A DNA stretch of 64,000 nt from positions 22,330,673-22,394,672 of the forward strand of contig CM033115.1 of the NCBI GenBank assembly GCA_019321725.1, given 5' to 3'. This stretch comes from Paulownia fortunei (Eukaryota; Streptophyta; Magnoliopsida; Lamiales; Paulowniaceae). Every line of letters begins with the position of its first letter. Positions within the stretch are counted from its first letter, which is position 1. The position numbers and the translations under genes were made by a program. A model generated the notes under the pieces. It did no database searches, was not told where the DNA came from, and saw nothing but the letters and a program-made list of their open reading frames with translations. Of the stretch, positions 51,748 through 63,216 are shown in pieces.

Positions 51748-54539
51748 TCAATTCTCTTTACTACGAGCTACTCTTGCCCGATGTTTCAGCTCAGCCCTTT
51801 TCCATCTCACAATCAGATGACACAATGAAAACAAGGTGTTCACCTGCAAGAAGAAGGAACAAAACACAGGATTAAGATGAGAAAGAATCAGTAAAAAGAA
51901 AATGACCAAGAAAGAGTGTGACCAATCACTGACCAAGATTAGGATTGCAATCACCAACAGGGGCCCAGACCAAAGTACAGAGAGGAACAGTCCATTAGCG
52001 TCAAAATAGTTTTGGCCTGCAAAGCTTTTCCAGTTGCCGGCTAAGAAATGATTAAGCCTCTCAGCAAGATACACTCCTCCAACTGCACAATGTCAATTCA
52101 TCAATTAAAATTGATTGTGCAATGCGAATACAAGCTACAACTACGAACACTCATATAGTCTTAATTATTCTTCTTCTTCTGCTTTCCCTTTAGTTTCGTT
52201 TATACACAGTACGAGTGGGGCTGACGTCCGCAGCATCACCTTAATCCTTTAAACCTATGCAACTACAGAACTGCTGCATCTTCTGCAACACACAACCTGA
52301 GATTTCTCCACAAAGTTCTAGCATTTTAAATCATCGAGGCCAGTCATTAAGTCAACAGATTAAAATTGTCAGCCTTTCTAGAATATCGTATCTTATACCT
52401 TTTAGTCCAACATTATGAACAGGTAAGAATTCATTATGCAAGAGCAAACATTATAGAAAGGAAACATACGTGCAAGAAGGAACAAACACATCTGGAAGTT
52501 GATGTTCTTTCTTGACATGAAAGCTACTAGTAGCAACAACACATGGAAGGAAATAAGACATATCAACCAAGGTTCCTGCAGACAAGGAAGGAAATTCAAA
52601 TATCAGAGACAAGCAGGAGTGTACAACGGAAGTACATCTGAAAAATTGTCCAAAAAATACAAAACCTCGTATGGTGAAATGACAGAACTGAAAAACGAAA
52701 GATGACATTTGAATAGGTAAAATCAATTTCTGAAGGAACCTAAAAAATCAGATAAGAGAATAATTATACTGATTCTATTAAAAAAATCATGATTAGAACC
52801 ATAAGCAAGTGAAGACTAGTTTTACATAGAATCGGGTAGAGATCAAGTGAGAGAGTGCATAGAACTATGGAAGCCAGTGTATGAAAGAAATGAATGACAT
52901 AGAAGATGACAAGGAGAAAGGAAGAGGTATGATGAATGGATAGAGAAAGAGAACTTCAGCAAACATTTCAAATTAGAGGGAAATAAAACTCCTTCGAGGG
53001 GTCAAAACATTGCTTATAATGAGAGAATTGGCAATACACCTTCAGAGTTGAGATTATATTTGGTTACCTTGAGCTCATTCACTCATTAAAGCAGGTAAAA
53101 TATTGTTTAATGGTTAATTTAACCTGAACCTGAAAGTACAGAATTTAATTGCAATCAAGTATATGGCACACTGTGCAGCTACTTTGGCACATAGGACATA
53201 AATCCTCAACATACATATTAAATATCATATTAAAATTAATTTTGAGAAAAAAGATTGGAAAGCTGATGAAATATATCATACATGTTTTCTAATTTTTTCA
53301 AATCTAATATATTATTTCCAAAATAACATCCCAGTTATCATATTTCTATCTTTGGAATCATATAGAAGATTTAGAAAATTTTGAGTTGATACACATAAAT
53401 ATCAGGCTTGCTATTGATTTTTCTTTTAGAATGAGCACATGAGACACTGCAGAAGGCAAACAAAATATTGCAGTAGCATCAAAATGGTACAGGTTATCCT
53501 GGAGATACGATCAAATTACACAGGCTAGTTTTAGGAAGGCATAGTGGTAGTAGTGCTGCAACCATGTTTTCCAAAATGCTGTCCAGAGGCTGCTTCAGAA
53601 AGTATCGCAAATTCTAGCATTTTAGACATCCAATCCGTGTTTGGTGTCAAATGCTATTCTAGCCTATTGGAATGTGTTACCAAATAGGGCCTAAATGTAA
53701 ATTGCAAAGCTAATAAACCTCCACAGGCAAGATCTTTTAATGCAAGTCAGATTTTTTTTCAAATCATGGCTGCCAGCTTAAACTATAGAAGCAGCACTTT
53801 CTCCATCAACCTACATCAATCTAGACAGTTGATATTGTGAATGACATCCCACCACTAATTATATCAAAACCAATTTCAGCTCCTTCTATAATATCTTTCC
53901 TACTCTCACTTTTGCAAGATTGCATCTTTCTCCAAGAAGGTCAAGATATAATTTGGGCAACAAAGCATGCCTAAAACCTCATATTGAATCAACAACACAA
54001 GACATACAAAAAACTCTGGATGAAAATAAGCCAAGAAACACAAACAGTACAACATGTGGAATAAAAGATGCTCCAGTTTCTGCACATACTAGTGCATTTC
54101 AAAAGGGGTCAATTAGTTCAAGATATAAAACTACTTAATCAAAATCCACAAGGAAAAGAAAAAACACAAAAATACGAAAGATTTACATCAGGCCTAGATG
54201 CAACTGCTATACATAGAAAACACAAATTCTCCCCAGCCCATTCCAGCAGAATCCTAACATTTGTTCTCAACTAAATCTCAATTACCTCAAGAAACAACAA
54301 ATTTTAATCAAACCCCACAAAGCCAAAAGGCCAAAAAAAGGTAAAAAATTTATTCATAAATGCGTCTGAAAACATATATGTGTAGCTAAGTAGATTACCT
54401 TCCAGTCAATGGCATGGAAGAAACCCATGAAATTTTCATAAGCGGGTTTGAGTCCAGAGCGGAGTTCCGCTGTCAGCTTTTCCACCAGATCTGCCATTTG
54501 ATCCATGTGAGCATTAAGAGCAGATTGCAGCTCCTCCAT
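51748..54539 (-). CDS. TMEM18 homologue
   Basis: TMEM18 proteins are small multi-pass proteins of the nuclear envelope/ER. Their role in plants is not well established. Four exons join in phase: 54539-54399, 52575-52470, 52082-51934 and 51843-51748, giving 163 residues. The N-terminus is acidic and soluble (MEELQSALNAHMDQMADLVE). Then come HAIDWKEPWL and about three membrane segments (ISFHVLLLLVAFMS; MCLFLLALGGVYLAE; LSVLWSGPLLVIAILILV). The C-terminus is basic (RWKRAELKHRARVARSKEN), a feature of the family. An in-frame upstream ATG could lengthen the N-terminus, but MEEL matches the plant family start. Intron 1 is long (about 1.8 kb). The closest relative I recall is At1g34350. Confidence 0.93.
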
Positions 54540-55592
54540 TGTTTCCGCTTTTCGCAATTTTCTTGAATTTCTCAACAAAATAGCACAACTGTGTATATAG
54601 ATAGAATACAAGTAAACCTGTTCTTTGTGTGATTTTGGCACCAAAAAACTTCAGAACTTTAACTTTAATTCTGTTGGGTCACTGGGTGTTGTGTTCCCGT
54701 TGGATCGGTATAGAAAGTTCTCGTACTCCAAAAACGCTGACGTTTTTGAAAGTGAATTGAGAGACAATAGGCCACAGGCGCGATTCTTATCAAAACTTAG
54801 GGCTCAAGATTTGGGAACGTGTACAATCCAATGACAGAAATACCCTTTATATAATTATATGTTCCAAGTCCAAGCACTTAAATTACATGTTTTAATACAA
54901 ATTGTACTGTATTAATTAATTATTGTTATGGGTAGAATATAATTTTATACTTAGCATATGTTAATTCATATTTAAAGAGATTGATTATCTTTAGAACCAA
55001 AGTTAGGTAAGATATTACAATCCATTTCCAATTTGTTATGTTTAGTATAACTTTTTCTTTACTTGATACTTAGGCAAGATATTTGAATCCATTCCAATGT
55101 ACCGTGTTACTATAACTTTTTCTTTTGTTGATACTTAGGCAACGTATTCCAATTTTTTATGTTAGTAATAACTTTTTCTTTACTTGATACTCAATATTGA
55201 GTAACTTAAGGAACATGTGCATGAGCAATTTTGTTATAACACATCTCTAATTTAATGGTGTACCATTTCTCATCATTGTGTGCTTTTTTGGAAACTTATT
55301 CTTAAGCCTTTTCCTCTGTTTATCCTCTATGGCTTCTCTGAGTTTATTGTTTAATTTACAGTTTTACCCTATGGTTTTCCTCAAGTCAAAATGATCACCT
55401 ACTCTCGGTCCAAATACTTTTCCAGAAGTGTTTTTGAGAAAACTAGCAAATTATGAATCTTGATATCCCAGTGAGAGCTAAACCTCATGCAAGAATGTCT
55501 TATATCTAATATGGTTAAGTGCTACTAACTAAAGCATATTATCAGGAAGAAAAAAGTTTCAAAAAAAGAAAAAGAAATTGTTTATATAATTT
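54540..55592. other. Intergenic between TMEM18 and GRAS genes
   Basis: The left part is the TMEM18 leader and promoter. A tandem repeat occupies 55003-55191. The right end is the probable GRAS 3' UTR. No coding sequence is supported. Confidence 0.55.
55003..55191. repeat. Tandem repeat, three units of about 56-68 bp
   Basis: Each unit starts TTAGGYAA or a close variant, then has a CCAATTT/CCAATGT word, then ATAACTTTTTCTTT, and ends TTGATACT. Unit boundaries fall near 55003, 55071 and 55136. Units differ by small indels and substitutions, so the array is not very recent. Confidence 0.8.
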
Positions 55593-56978
55593 CTAGCATA
55601 CACAGCACCAAGAAGAGGCAGTTATCAGAAACCTCTCTTGCCATCCTAGAGAAATAGCTTTCCCATCATCTGTTTGAAAAACTCTGAAACCACCATTTTC
55701 TCCATCAAACTGTATAGGAGAAAAATGGCTTCTGATTTTCAGCAGCAGTTTTGCCTGCATTACAGAATTGGAACTTTGTCTAAGCCCCCAAAAACCATGG
55801 CTCTCCATCCTCCCTTTCCATGTTTCCATCTTCTCAAATCTTAGACAATTCTCACTCTCTTTATCATAGTTCATCACATGTTTAATCTCTTTCCCCAGAT
55901 GATTCTTCTCAATACTTAACCTCTCAGCACTATCAAGTGGAAGGCAATCATCCAGTGAATCAAATATGGCTGCAAAGTAATGCAATGACTCCATGAATCT
56001 TGATAAAAAGTTGTGAGTTCTTCTGCTTCCTTCTTGTTCCACCAAGACTACAATAGAGGGACTTAGCGAATAGACGTACTTTAGTGTCTCTGAAATCTTG
56101 GAATAACTGTTTAATGAGTTCAGATGGAATACTAAGTTGGCTGCAACTGTTTCACTCTTCTTTATCTTTGGTTTCACAAGCTTGGAGCCTCTCACAAATC
56201 CTTGGAACTCGAACACTAAGTTCCGAAAGCCTTTAGCAAAGCTCACTAGTCTTGATTCAGTTTCTTGAAGTTCTTCCAAGCTTCTTCCAAACCCTGTGAT
56301 CTTGAGCAAGATCCGATTCATGGTAGTTGCCTTTTCTGATAGAGATTGCATGAGAGAAGGCCATTGGAAGCCATAAGAGAGGTCAAAATCTATTACATGC
56401 AAAGCCATGTTGTTAGTATTTTCCTCTTTCTCAAAGGCTTCAAGAATAGCCTGATTTGCAGTGAAATGAGCAAACTGATAGAATGGTGAAACCTTGTAGA
56501 GTTCTGTGAATGCCAAGAACTCTTCATCAGGAGTTGGGGCCTTCATTATCATGTCGTAGAATGGCGATTTTCGCGTGAGGAGCCTCGCCACAAGTCCATC
56601 AGCAAAAAAGGCAGCAACCCTTTGGACTGAATCTCCTGTCAAGCACACATTTTTGTACAGTTCACAGAGGTTTTCCACAGCTGAGCTGATGTTGTTGTCG
56701 TTCACCGCAGTGGCAGAAATGAGCAGCAAATGTATCAAATGAAGCCCTTTTCCATCTTCATGAGTTACATCTTTTCTCTTGAGATCAAGCTTTAGCATTT
56801 GCTCCCTCATCTGGAAGAGGGAAAATATTTTACCTTCTTCACAGCTTTCACTCGAGTCCGAGTGAGTTGGAGTTTCCTTTCTCTTTGTTTTTCTCTTCCT
56901 CTCATAACCTGAATCTGTGACAAGGGCAAGACTAAGGCTCAAAAACTCGTCCTCATCTATTCCCTCCATCCCAAACAT
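55593..56978 (-). CDS. GRAS-family transcriptional regulator
   Basis: GRAS proteins are plant nuclear regulators of hormone signalling, development and symbiosis. This intronless gene gives 461 residues. The N-terminus carries LSLSLAL (residues 13-19), which fits an EAR-type LxLxL repression motif, and a basic cluster KRKTKRK (28-34) that may be a nuclear signal. The GRAS domain starts near residue 78 (GLHLIHLLLISATAV). The VHIID-type motif reads LHVIDFD (about 193-199), followed by LHRII (LLKITGFGRSLEELQETE), PFYRE-like (RRTHNFLSRFMESLHYFAAI) and SAW (GWQERFLITASSWCCVC). All five blocks are present. I cannot place it confidently in a subfamily (SCL, NSP or RAM-like). A TATA-like element and a GA run precede it. 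Confidence 0.92.
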   Translation of the reverse strand: MFGMEGIDEDEFLSLSLALVTDSGYERKRKTKRKETPTHSDSSESCEEGKIFSLFQMREQMLKLDLKRKDVTHEDGKGLHLIHLLLISATAVNDNNISSAVENLCELYKNVCLTGDSVQRVAAFFADGLVARLLTRKSPFYDMIMKAPTPDEEFLAFTELYKVSPFYQFAHFTANQAILEAFEKEENTNNMALHVIDFDLSYGFQWPSLMQSLSEKATTMNRILLKITGFGRSLEELQETESRLVSFAKGFRNLVFEFQGFVRGSKLVKPKIKKSETVAANLVFHLNSLNSYSKISETLKYVYSLSPSIVVLVEQEGSRRTHNFLSRFMESLHYFAAIFDSLDDCLPLDSAERLSIEKNHLGKEIKHVMNYDKESENCLRFEKMETWKGRMESHGFWGLRQSSNSVMQAKLLLKIRSHFSPIQFDGENGGFRVFQTDDGKAISLGWQERFLITASSWCCVC

Positions 56979-57017
56979 TGGAAAGAGAGAAAAACTAAAG
57001 GAGAAGTGTGAAATGAA

Positions 57018-57078
57018 AGGTTGAGAGAGAGAGAGAGAGAGAGAGGAGAGGTAGATTGCTATTTAAAGAAAATTGGAA
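57018..57078 (-). promoter_or_regulatory. Likely GRAS core promoter and GA-rich leader
   Basis: Reading the minus strand, CCAAT (about 57076) is followed by CTTTAAATAG (about 57059-57068), a TATA-like element. A CT run (57021-57051 as GA on plus) then leads towards the ATG at 56978. Distances are short but plausible for a plant promoter with a CT-rich leader. The transcription start is inferred. Confidence 0.45.
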
Positions 57079-57231
57079 TACAACTAGCAGGAAAATAACT
57101 TTCATGTGAGAATAGAGCCAAGATTATTACATAGGGAATAAATCTTGAGTTCTTCGATTTTCATATGTAACTAAGGTATCTTTTCTGCTTAAACATCAGC
57201 GTTCAAGGTCAAGAATCTGTTAGATTTTTCA

Positions 57232-57447
57232 TTGTTTGAACACTATGAAGAGGGTATTTTTAATTTTTGGGAACTTCGGAGGGGCCAAGAAATGCCATAT
57301 GTTGTGGACAAAATACAGCAAGGAAAACTTGAGCATCTAACCTACCGTCCTCCAGGAGACTTGTCCAACATGCACAAATTTAATCGTCAACTTGCAGATT
57401 CTTTCTTCTCTACCAATCAGTACTGTTTCATTGACTTTCCCTTGTAA
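57232..57447 (+). other. Unrecognised 71-codon ORF
   Basis: The translation begins with TTG-type or internal codons and reads GIFNFWELRRGQEMPYVVDK, then GKLEHLTYRPPGDL. The composition looks protein-like rather than AT-driven. I do not recognise the family, and no clear splice sites extend it. It could be a gene fragment. Confidence 0.25.
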
Positions 57448-59729
57448 AAAATTGTCATAAAAGAACAATAGAAGTTGGAATTTGCTATCGGATTTGATTT
57501 CTTATGCAAGAATTGTTAAAAAAAACAAAAAGAAGGAAATTTTTTATGCATTGATCACCTGTACTTTTCAGGAATGGTCATATTTGTTGTAAAACGCGTT
57601 AGACGCATTATTAAATGTCTCTCATATCTAACAGTTTAAGCTAATGCGATTCAATAAATATGAGCTATATATGGTGGTATTACAGTTGATCAAATATTGT
57701 GAAATGCAATCTCTTCACGAACCTACACTATGTATACAGTCTTGATGATATTTTAGCAGTTATACTACTCCCAGAATGAGAGGAATATTAAAGAAAACAT
57801 TGCATATCCTTCAAATTTGAATTAAAAAACACGTGAATCCGCAACTCAACTTATAACTTTGTCATTTTCTGGCAAACGAATCAAAGGTTTAATAGGTTAA
57901 TTGTTCAACTTATATGCTTGGAATTTTTTGAAGTCCCGGTGTATTATGTATATACTGTTGGTAACTATATTCTGTATATACATATATCTATTTATATATA
58001 TTTATATGCATGTAATCAACGCAGCAACCCCAACTCAAGCATTATTTTCAGGCATGTTTCTGTTATGATTAGCTCAAATTATATTACAACAATCAGACTA
58101 ATATAGTAAGGAAAGTAGAGTCTGACACAAATAATTCTCCGGTCATTTTAAATTTATCGAAAAACTCGTTTAAACTCCACTCTATTTATAAATATTTTAA
58201 GTTTGAATATTTTCTTCAATGAATAGCAAAATGAAAAAACTTTTCTTCATATATTTACATTTAAAATAAAAATTTCAGGATTATCTGCTGAAATATCAGA
58301 GAAGTTCCTTTAGCGGGTACACTTGTTTGGCTGCATAATCAAACAAACAAAACTGATGGTTTCTTCAATGAGGCATCTGAAAAAAAGGTTTTTCGATGCT
58401 TACACAGTGGTCAGAAATTATTTTCTACTCTACTTACAATTGTTTAGTATCATTAATTTCTGCGTAAATGTCTAAGCACTTGTCTCAGTCTGAGATTTCT
58501 TTGTGGCTTCTTCTATTTGTCAGTATTACTTAGGAAAATTGAGAAGTTGGTCTGACTTTCAAAGTTGGTAGAATTAATTTTTTTGAATATTCATGCATGC
58601 ATAGAAAATGCTGTTTGAACGAATCATCTTAAATTTCAATGCTGAGAATCTGGTTAATTGAGATTTTTGGGTCAGAAATTGGAGGAAATGAAAAAACAAG
58701 AATCAACCATAGTTACGATGCCTAGAAAAAGGAATATATGCTAATCACTGTCTCATCAACAGGTGCTTATTTGGCTGTTCTATTTTCTTGAACCAAGAAA
58801 TTGACATATGGTGAATTCTCAGATATCCTGTCTGCTCAAAAGAGCCAAAAAATGAATCATAGTACATGTGTGTTGAGATGTCTTGATTCATGTCTTATTT
58901 GTATTCTAATATATTTCTATTTGTCCCTATTTGACGTAGTGACCCTAACTCAGTGGTTTCACAAGTTCTTGCGTACAAACTATTTAAGTGTTTTCAAATT
59001 TTTGCCCTTATTGAATCACACATATAAACTCCAATTATTTTAGGTTTAGGATGTATTCTCTCAATAATTGAATTCTCTTTATATGCACGTAGACCTTTGT
59101 GGTGAACAACATAAATATGTTGGTTTGAAAACTTAATAAATATTGAAAAAAAGTCGAGCTAGATAAATGCTCTTCGAGTTTTGGAATATTTATATAAGTT
59201 GTGAATTGGTAATGACTTGGAAGAAATGTTCTGCTGCTAACTTAGGTCAGAAGGAAAAATGAGGGGTTGGAATTCAATGAGTTCGTCTTGAAACCTAATC
59301 TTGCAACAGTTGAAACAAATTTAGTAGATAACATTTGCCTGCAGATACAAAATTGTACAAGAAGGGAAACCACAGAGATGGGGGAATCAGAATACAAACC
59401 AAAATATAGTAAATAACGATATTTCATTGTTGCAAGGGAACTGAAAATTCTCCTTGCTATGAACAGAGCAGACAGTATCAAGGAAATCGAACTTTCATTC
59501 GTATTGTTTTATTATTTATTTATTACCAAAACAAATGGATCAAAACTGAGATCACAATGCTGCAAGTATTTTGCCTTTTATGCTGTTTTACTTGCTCCTT
59601 TTGTCACCCAATATTCCTTCACCCAGTCAAGTGCTACCAGATTTGTCAAGGGGCTGCTGCTCTAAGTATTCGAATAAGAGAGTTTCTATGTTAGAAAAGG
59701 GAATAGAGACTTGTGTCTTGTTGGCCATT

Positions 59730-59985
59730 TCAGATTTTTTGTACAAGACTTCTGAAGGGGACATTGAAATTGTGTGTCTCTTCTTCAACAACTTCTTGGA
59801 TGATGGGGTCGTTTTCTTTAGTCTATTCCCATTTCAAAAGCAGATATACATCTCATGAGTTTTTCTTACTGAGTTTCATTCAACTCATGATTCAAAAAAC
59901 ATGTTTGAGCAGGTTTAATACATCACTGCTAGGCGGTTTTGGAGCAGAAACTGTATTTTTCACCAGAACATCCATAAGGGTACTT
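59730..59985 (-). other. Possible unrecognised minus-strand coding remnants
   Basis: On the minus strand, an ATG near 59980 opens MDVLVKNTVSAPKPPSSDV, then LNLLKHVF and a stop. In the same frame further along, TKENDPIIQEVVEEETHNFN appears, then VPFRSLVQKI and a stop. These could be two exons (a GTTTTT donor after the first, an AATAG acceptor before the second) or decayed coding sequence. No family is recognised. Confidence 0.2.
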
Positions 59986-60630
59986 GTGTTATAACGACTA
60001 GAGGGACTTTCTGATCAATTCATCCACCATATAGAGTTTACTCAGTGTACAGCAGAGGAAGTTACCATTAGACAGTATATATTCCAGAGTTTGCCGTGAA
60101 ATAACAATAGCCATAAACTACAAGATGGCTGGCTCTGCACACAATCGAAAACAAGTAGAAACCCCTTGATCAAATTGATGATAAAGAATCTTATTCCATA
60201 CAAAGATCGCCTGCAGTTGAACCATTTATTCATGGGCTTTGTGTGCCAAAGTTATGATATCAAACGTTTAATATTTGGAATAAAAGATTGCCAAAACAGA
60301 TCGAATAAACAGGCTACATAACTCCTATAAACTTGAACAAAACGAATAACATACCATCCCAACAGTTTAGCCAACACTTGCAAAAGAATGCAAGTAACAT
60401 CTAAAAAGGCAAGGGAAAAGGGTCAGTTTTCAATACCTAATACATGGATATATTCAGATCGAAAATATTTCCATCAAGCACTATGGTTCAAAAAGCACCC
60501 TCTATATCCTCCGCCACAGATTTTTTTTTTTTTTGTGCATAACAAACATAGATCCCACATTTGGGGAAAAATTAACATGACACTCTAAGAAACGCACTTC
60601 CACAATAGTGTATACTTGGAAGCTACTGCA

Positions 60631-61392
60631 TCAGCTGCCCTCAGATTTCTCCAAAGCTGCCAAAAAGGAGGGCCATGTAAGTTCAAACAATTGAGTAGTC
60701 ATCATATAAATATATTTTATTTACTGAAAAGGATAATTGTCTTACATTCAAAGAGTGAACACATAGTGTTATTATTTATGCATTTGGTTTATTATGCATA
60801 CTCGTGTCAAAGCCACCAAAGGTCTAGTGTTGTAGTTCATGTTTTAAACAGAGAATCATTTCAATAATTCAATCCATTCATTCACACTACACAGTTAATG
60901 TTCACAGATTGGTGCATGGTTCTTCAGCAAGAAAGAAAAGGTATTCAATCACAAGTCCATTTCCAGCCATCCAAAATCACCAAATCAAAACAGAGGCATC
61001 CAGAAAAATGCACATGAGCATGGATAGGAATAGAACTATACAAACACACACACACAAGAGAACTACACAGTTCATGTTCACAGATTTGTACATGGTTCTT
61101 CAGCAAGAAAGAAAAGGTATTCAATCACAAGTCCATTTCCAGCCATCCAAAATCACCAAATCAAAATAGAGGCATCCAGAAAAATGCACATGAGCATGGA
61201 TAGGAATAGAACTACACAAACACACACACACTACACAGTTCATGTTCACAGATTTGTACATGGTACTTCAGCAAGAAAGAAAAGATATTCAATCACAAGT
61301 CCATTTCCAGCCATCCAAAATCACCAAATCAAAGCAGACAGGCATCTAGAAAAATGCACATGAGCATGGATAGGAATAGAACTACACACACA

Positions 61393-61469
<77 letters not shown>

Positions 61470-62605
61470 TAGTTCAGAAGCTTCTCAATGAGATCAACAT
61501 GAGTCATCAGCATTCTTCGACAGCAATACCGAACCAAAGATAGTGCGTCAAGAGCATCTCTGCAAATAATAGTATTTGTATCAGATCAAGAACTCCACTG
61601 CAAATAAGAATTATCAATATTTTATAGGAAATCACAGGTACAGATGCATGCCTATTTCAGAATTTCAAGTAGTACAAGACAGAAAACTATACTTCCAATT
61701 TCTTTCCTCATAAGAATTAAGACGAACAACTTCAATCGACCCCAACCAAAATTATTATTAGAATTACTCCAGAATTTTTGAAGGGCGACGTAGCAGCATT
61801 TGTGTCAGAGCCCCACCCACTTTCCCTCCTAATTTCTCTTAGTTCCCTTTTCCCACCCTCAATGCAACAAGGTTTAAGAGTGCAGGAAACTGATCCCGGC
61901 TTTGCTACTTACTTAACCACACCTTACACAAACATTATGGGTATAGGTACAACCTCAGACATTAACCTTAAATTAGCACTATTAAAAAGCTTGACATAAA
62001 AAAAGAAAAAAGAGACTATTTTGTAAGTATAACATTAGTTACATACTTTCATAGTACATTCTGATCATTTCAAGCATTTCTAAGCTCATATGATAGTTTC
62101 AGGAAAAATAAAAAAATTAACATATTTACGAAGAGAAAAGGAGGGGAAAAAAAACTATCATCGGTATATAAGTTTTCTGTCTAACAAACTCACATAATTG
62201 CTGCACTTTTCAATCTACACACAACAGCAAATAAACTAGTAGTTGCAATGTTTTTATTTAAAAACCCTTTTCTTGAAATTCAAATTAAAAGCCAGTACAT
62301 AATAATGACTTCTTTCAGAAAACCCAAACAAATAAAAAAATAAAATCAAATATAAAAGTAGTAACCATAGAAATAAATAATACTGCAAGAACACCAACCC
62401 TTCACTGTAATCAGCCTGGAGCAAGTCAAGGTACATGTCCCATTTGTTCCCAATCACCTAAAGAAACAATGTTTAAACAGAAACAACATAAAAACTGACT
62501 ACCATAAAAGTAATAAAATTTCACATTTATTTTAAGTAAATCATTAAAAAAAAAAGATTTGATAATCACCTTTCCACAAGTGAAACAACGGACCGGAATT
62601 ATCAT
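60631..62605 (-). CDS. NRPB10: RNA polymerase I/II/III subunit RPABC5
   Basis: RPB10 is a zinc-binding core subunit shared by nuclear RNA polymerases I, II and III (and used in plant Pol IV/V). Four exons join in phase: 62605-62570, 62457-62399, 61559-61465 and 60656-60631. They give exactly 71 residues, the usual plant length. The protein starts [12 protein letters not shown], then [37 protein letters not shown], and ends NTLEKSEGS. The four zinc ligands Cys7, Cys10, Cys44 and Cys45 are all present. The last exon encodes only eight complete codons. Its intron donor reads A|GTCTCT and opens directly into a CT/GT microsatellite. Reading through instead would add Ser-Leu and Cys-Val repeats, so splicing of this small last exon matters for a normal C-terminus. 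Confidence 0.94.
60888..61391. repeat. Tandem repeat, three units of about 168-175 bp, in NRPB10 intron 3
   Basis: Near-identical units begin at CTACACAGTT at 60888, 61063 and 61231. Each contains TTCTTCAGCAAGAAAGAAAA, CCATTTCCAGCCATCCAAAA and GCACATGAGCATGGATAGGA, and ends with a CA run. High identity suggests recent expansion. Plus-strand ORFs across it are by-products of the repeat. Confidence 0.93.
61384..61462. repeat. CA run plus GA run at an exon edge
   Basis: A CA-type run (about 61384-61423) is followed by GAGGGGGA and then a GA run to 61462. On the minus strand this is (CT)n-(GT)n starting two bases after the start of the proposed intron at 61464. Confidence 0.95.
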
Positions 62606-63135
62606 CTTGGCTTTGCTAGGTTTCGTGACACTCTGCTCCGTGCTCTCTGCTCTACGGTTCTCAGCCTTGACTTAAGCCTCCAGAAAGTTCCATTTATAGT
62701 CGATATATATGTATTTCTGCAGATACTTTTGGGCCTTTGGGCTATTTCTGAAAGTTAAGTTCAGATGCACTTGTTAACAGGCCTGGGGTCAACATTGTTT
62801 TCCCTCTTCATCTTCTACCCTGGCCCAGATACTTCTCGGCCTTCTTCCTTTCTTTTTTCTTCTCGTTTTCTTACCCAACTTTTGTCGGCCCAGAGGATTC
62901 CTCAACACATTTCTTCTCGGTTTGCTGTGGGGAATTTATGGCCTAGTTACTCAACAGCTTTTGTGGGGAAGAAGGATTTCTAAGCAGCTATGTTATCTAT
63001 TGTACAACTACGTCTGTAGATTGTCTTGCTTTCTAGTTTATATTACGAAATGTATGTTTCATCTTCAAATGCAATAACCTGTTTATGTATTGCGTGGTTC
63101 CATCGTCAGAACATCAAAGCGATGCTATGAATACG

Positions 63136-63216
63136 AATTCACCTTTACTAACAATCTTTGCAACTGAACCATATACAAATTCGCCATTACTAACAATCTT
63201 TGCAACTGAACCATAT
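63136..63216. repeat. Tandem duplication, 42-bp period
   Basis: Two copies begin AATTC at 63136 and 63178 and share ACTAACAATCTTTGCAACTG followed by AACCATAT. They differ at a few bases near the start of each unit. Confidence 0.9.

Larger units (their letters stand above)
57079..60630. other. Large intergenic region
   Basis: About 3.5 kb separate the GRAS upstream side from the NRPB10 3' end. It is AT-rich, with TATA runs near 57975-58005. Two coding-like stretches of unknown identity are listed separately (57232-57447 plus; about 59730-59985 minus). Otherwise I see nothing supported. The right end before 60631 is NRPB10 3' UTR or flank. Confidence 0.45.

Noticed and set aside
53570..53720. 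Possible short MITE with GTTTGGTGTCA and TTACCAAATAGGGCC ends in TMEM18 intron 1
   Set aside because: The two ends pair only partly and no boundaries or duplications can be set.
60909..61169. 86-codon plus-strand ORF over the NRPB10 intron repeats
   Set aside because: Its two halves are the same repeat read twice ([10 protein letters not shown] and [10 protein letters not shown] frames). It is explained by the minisatellite.
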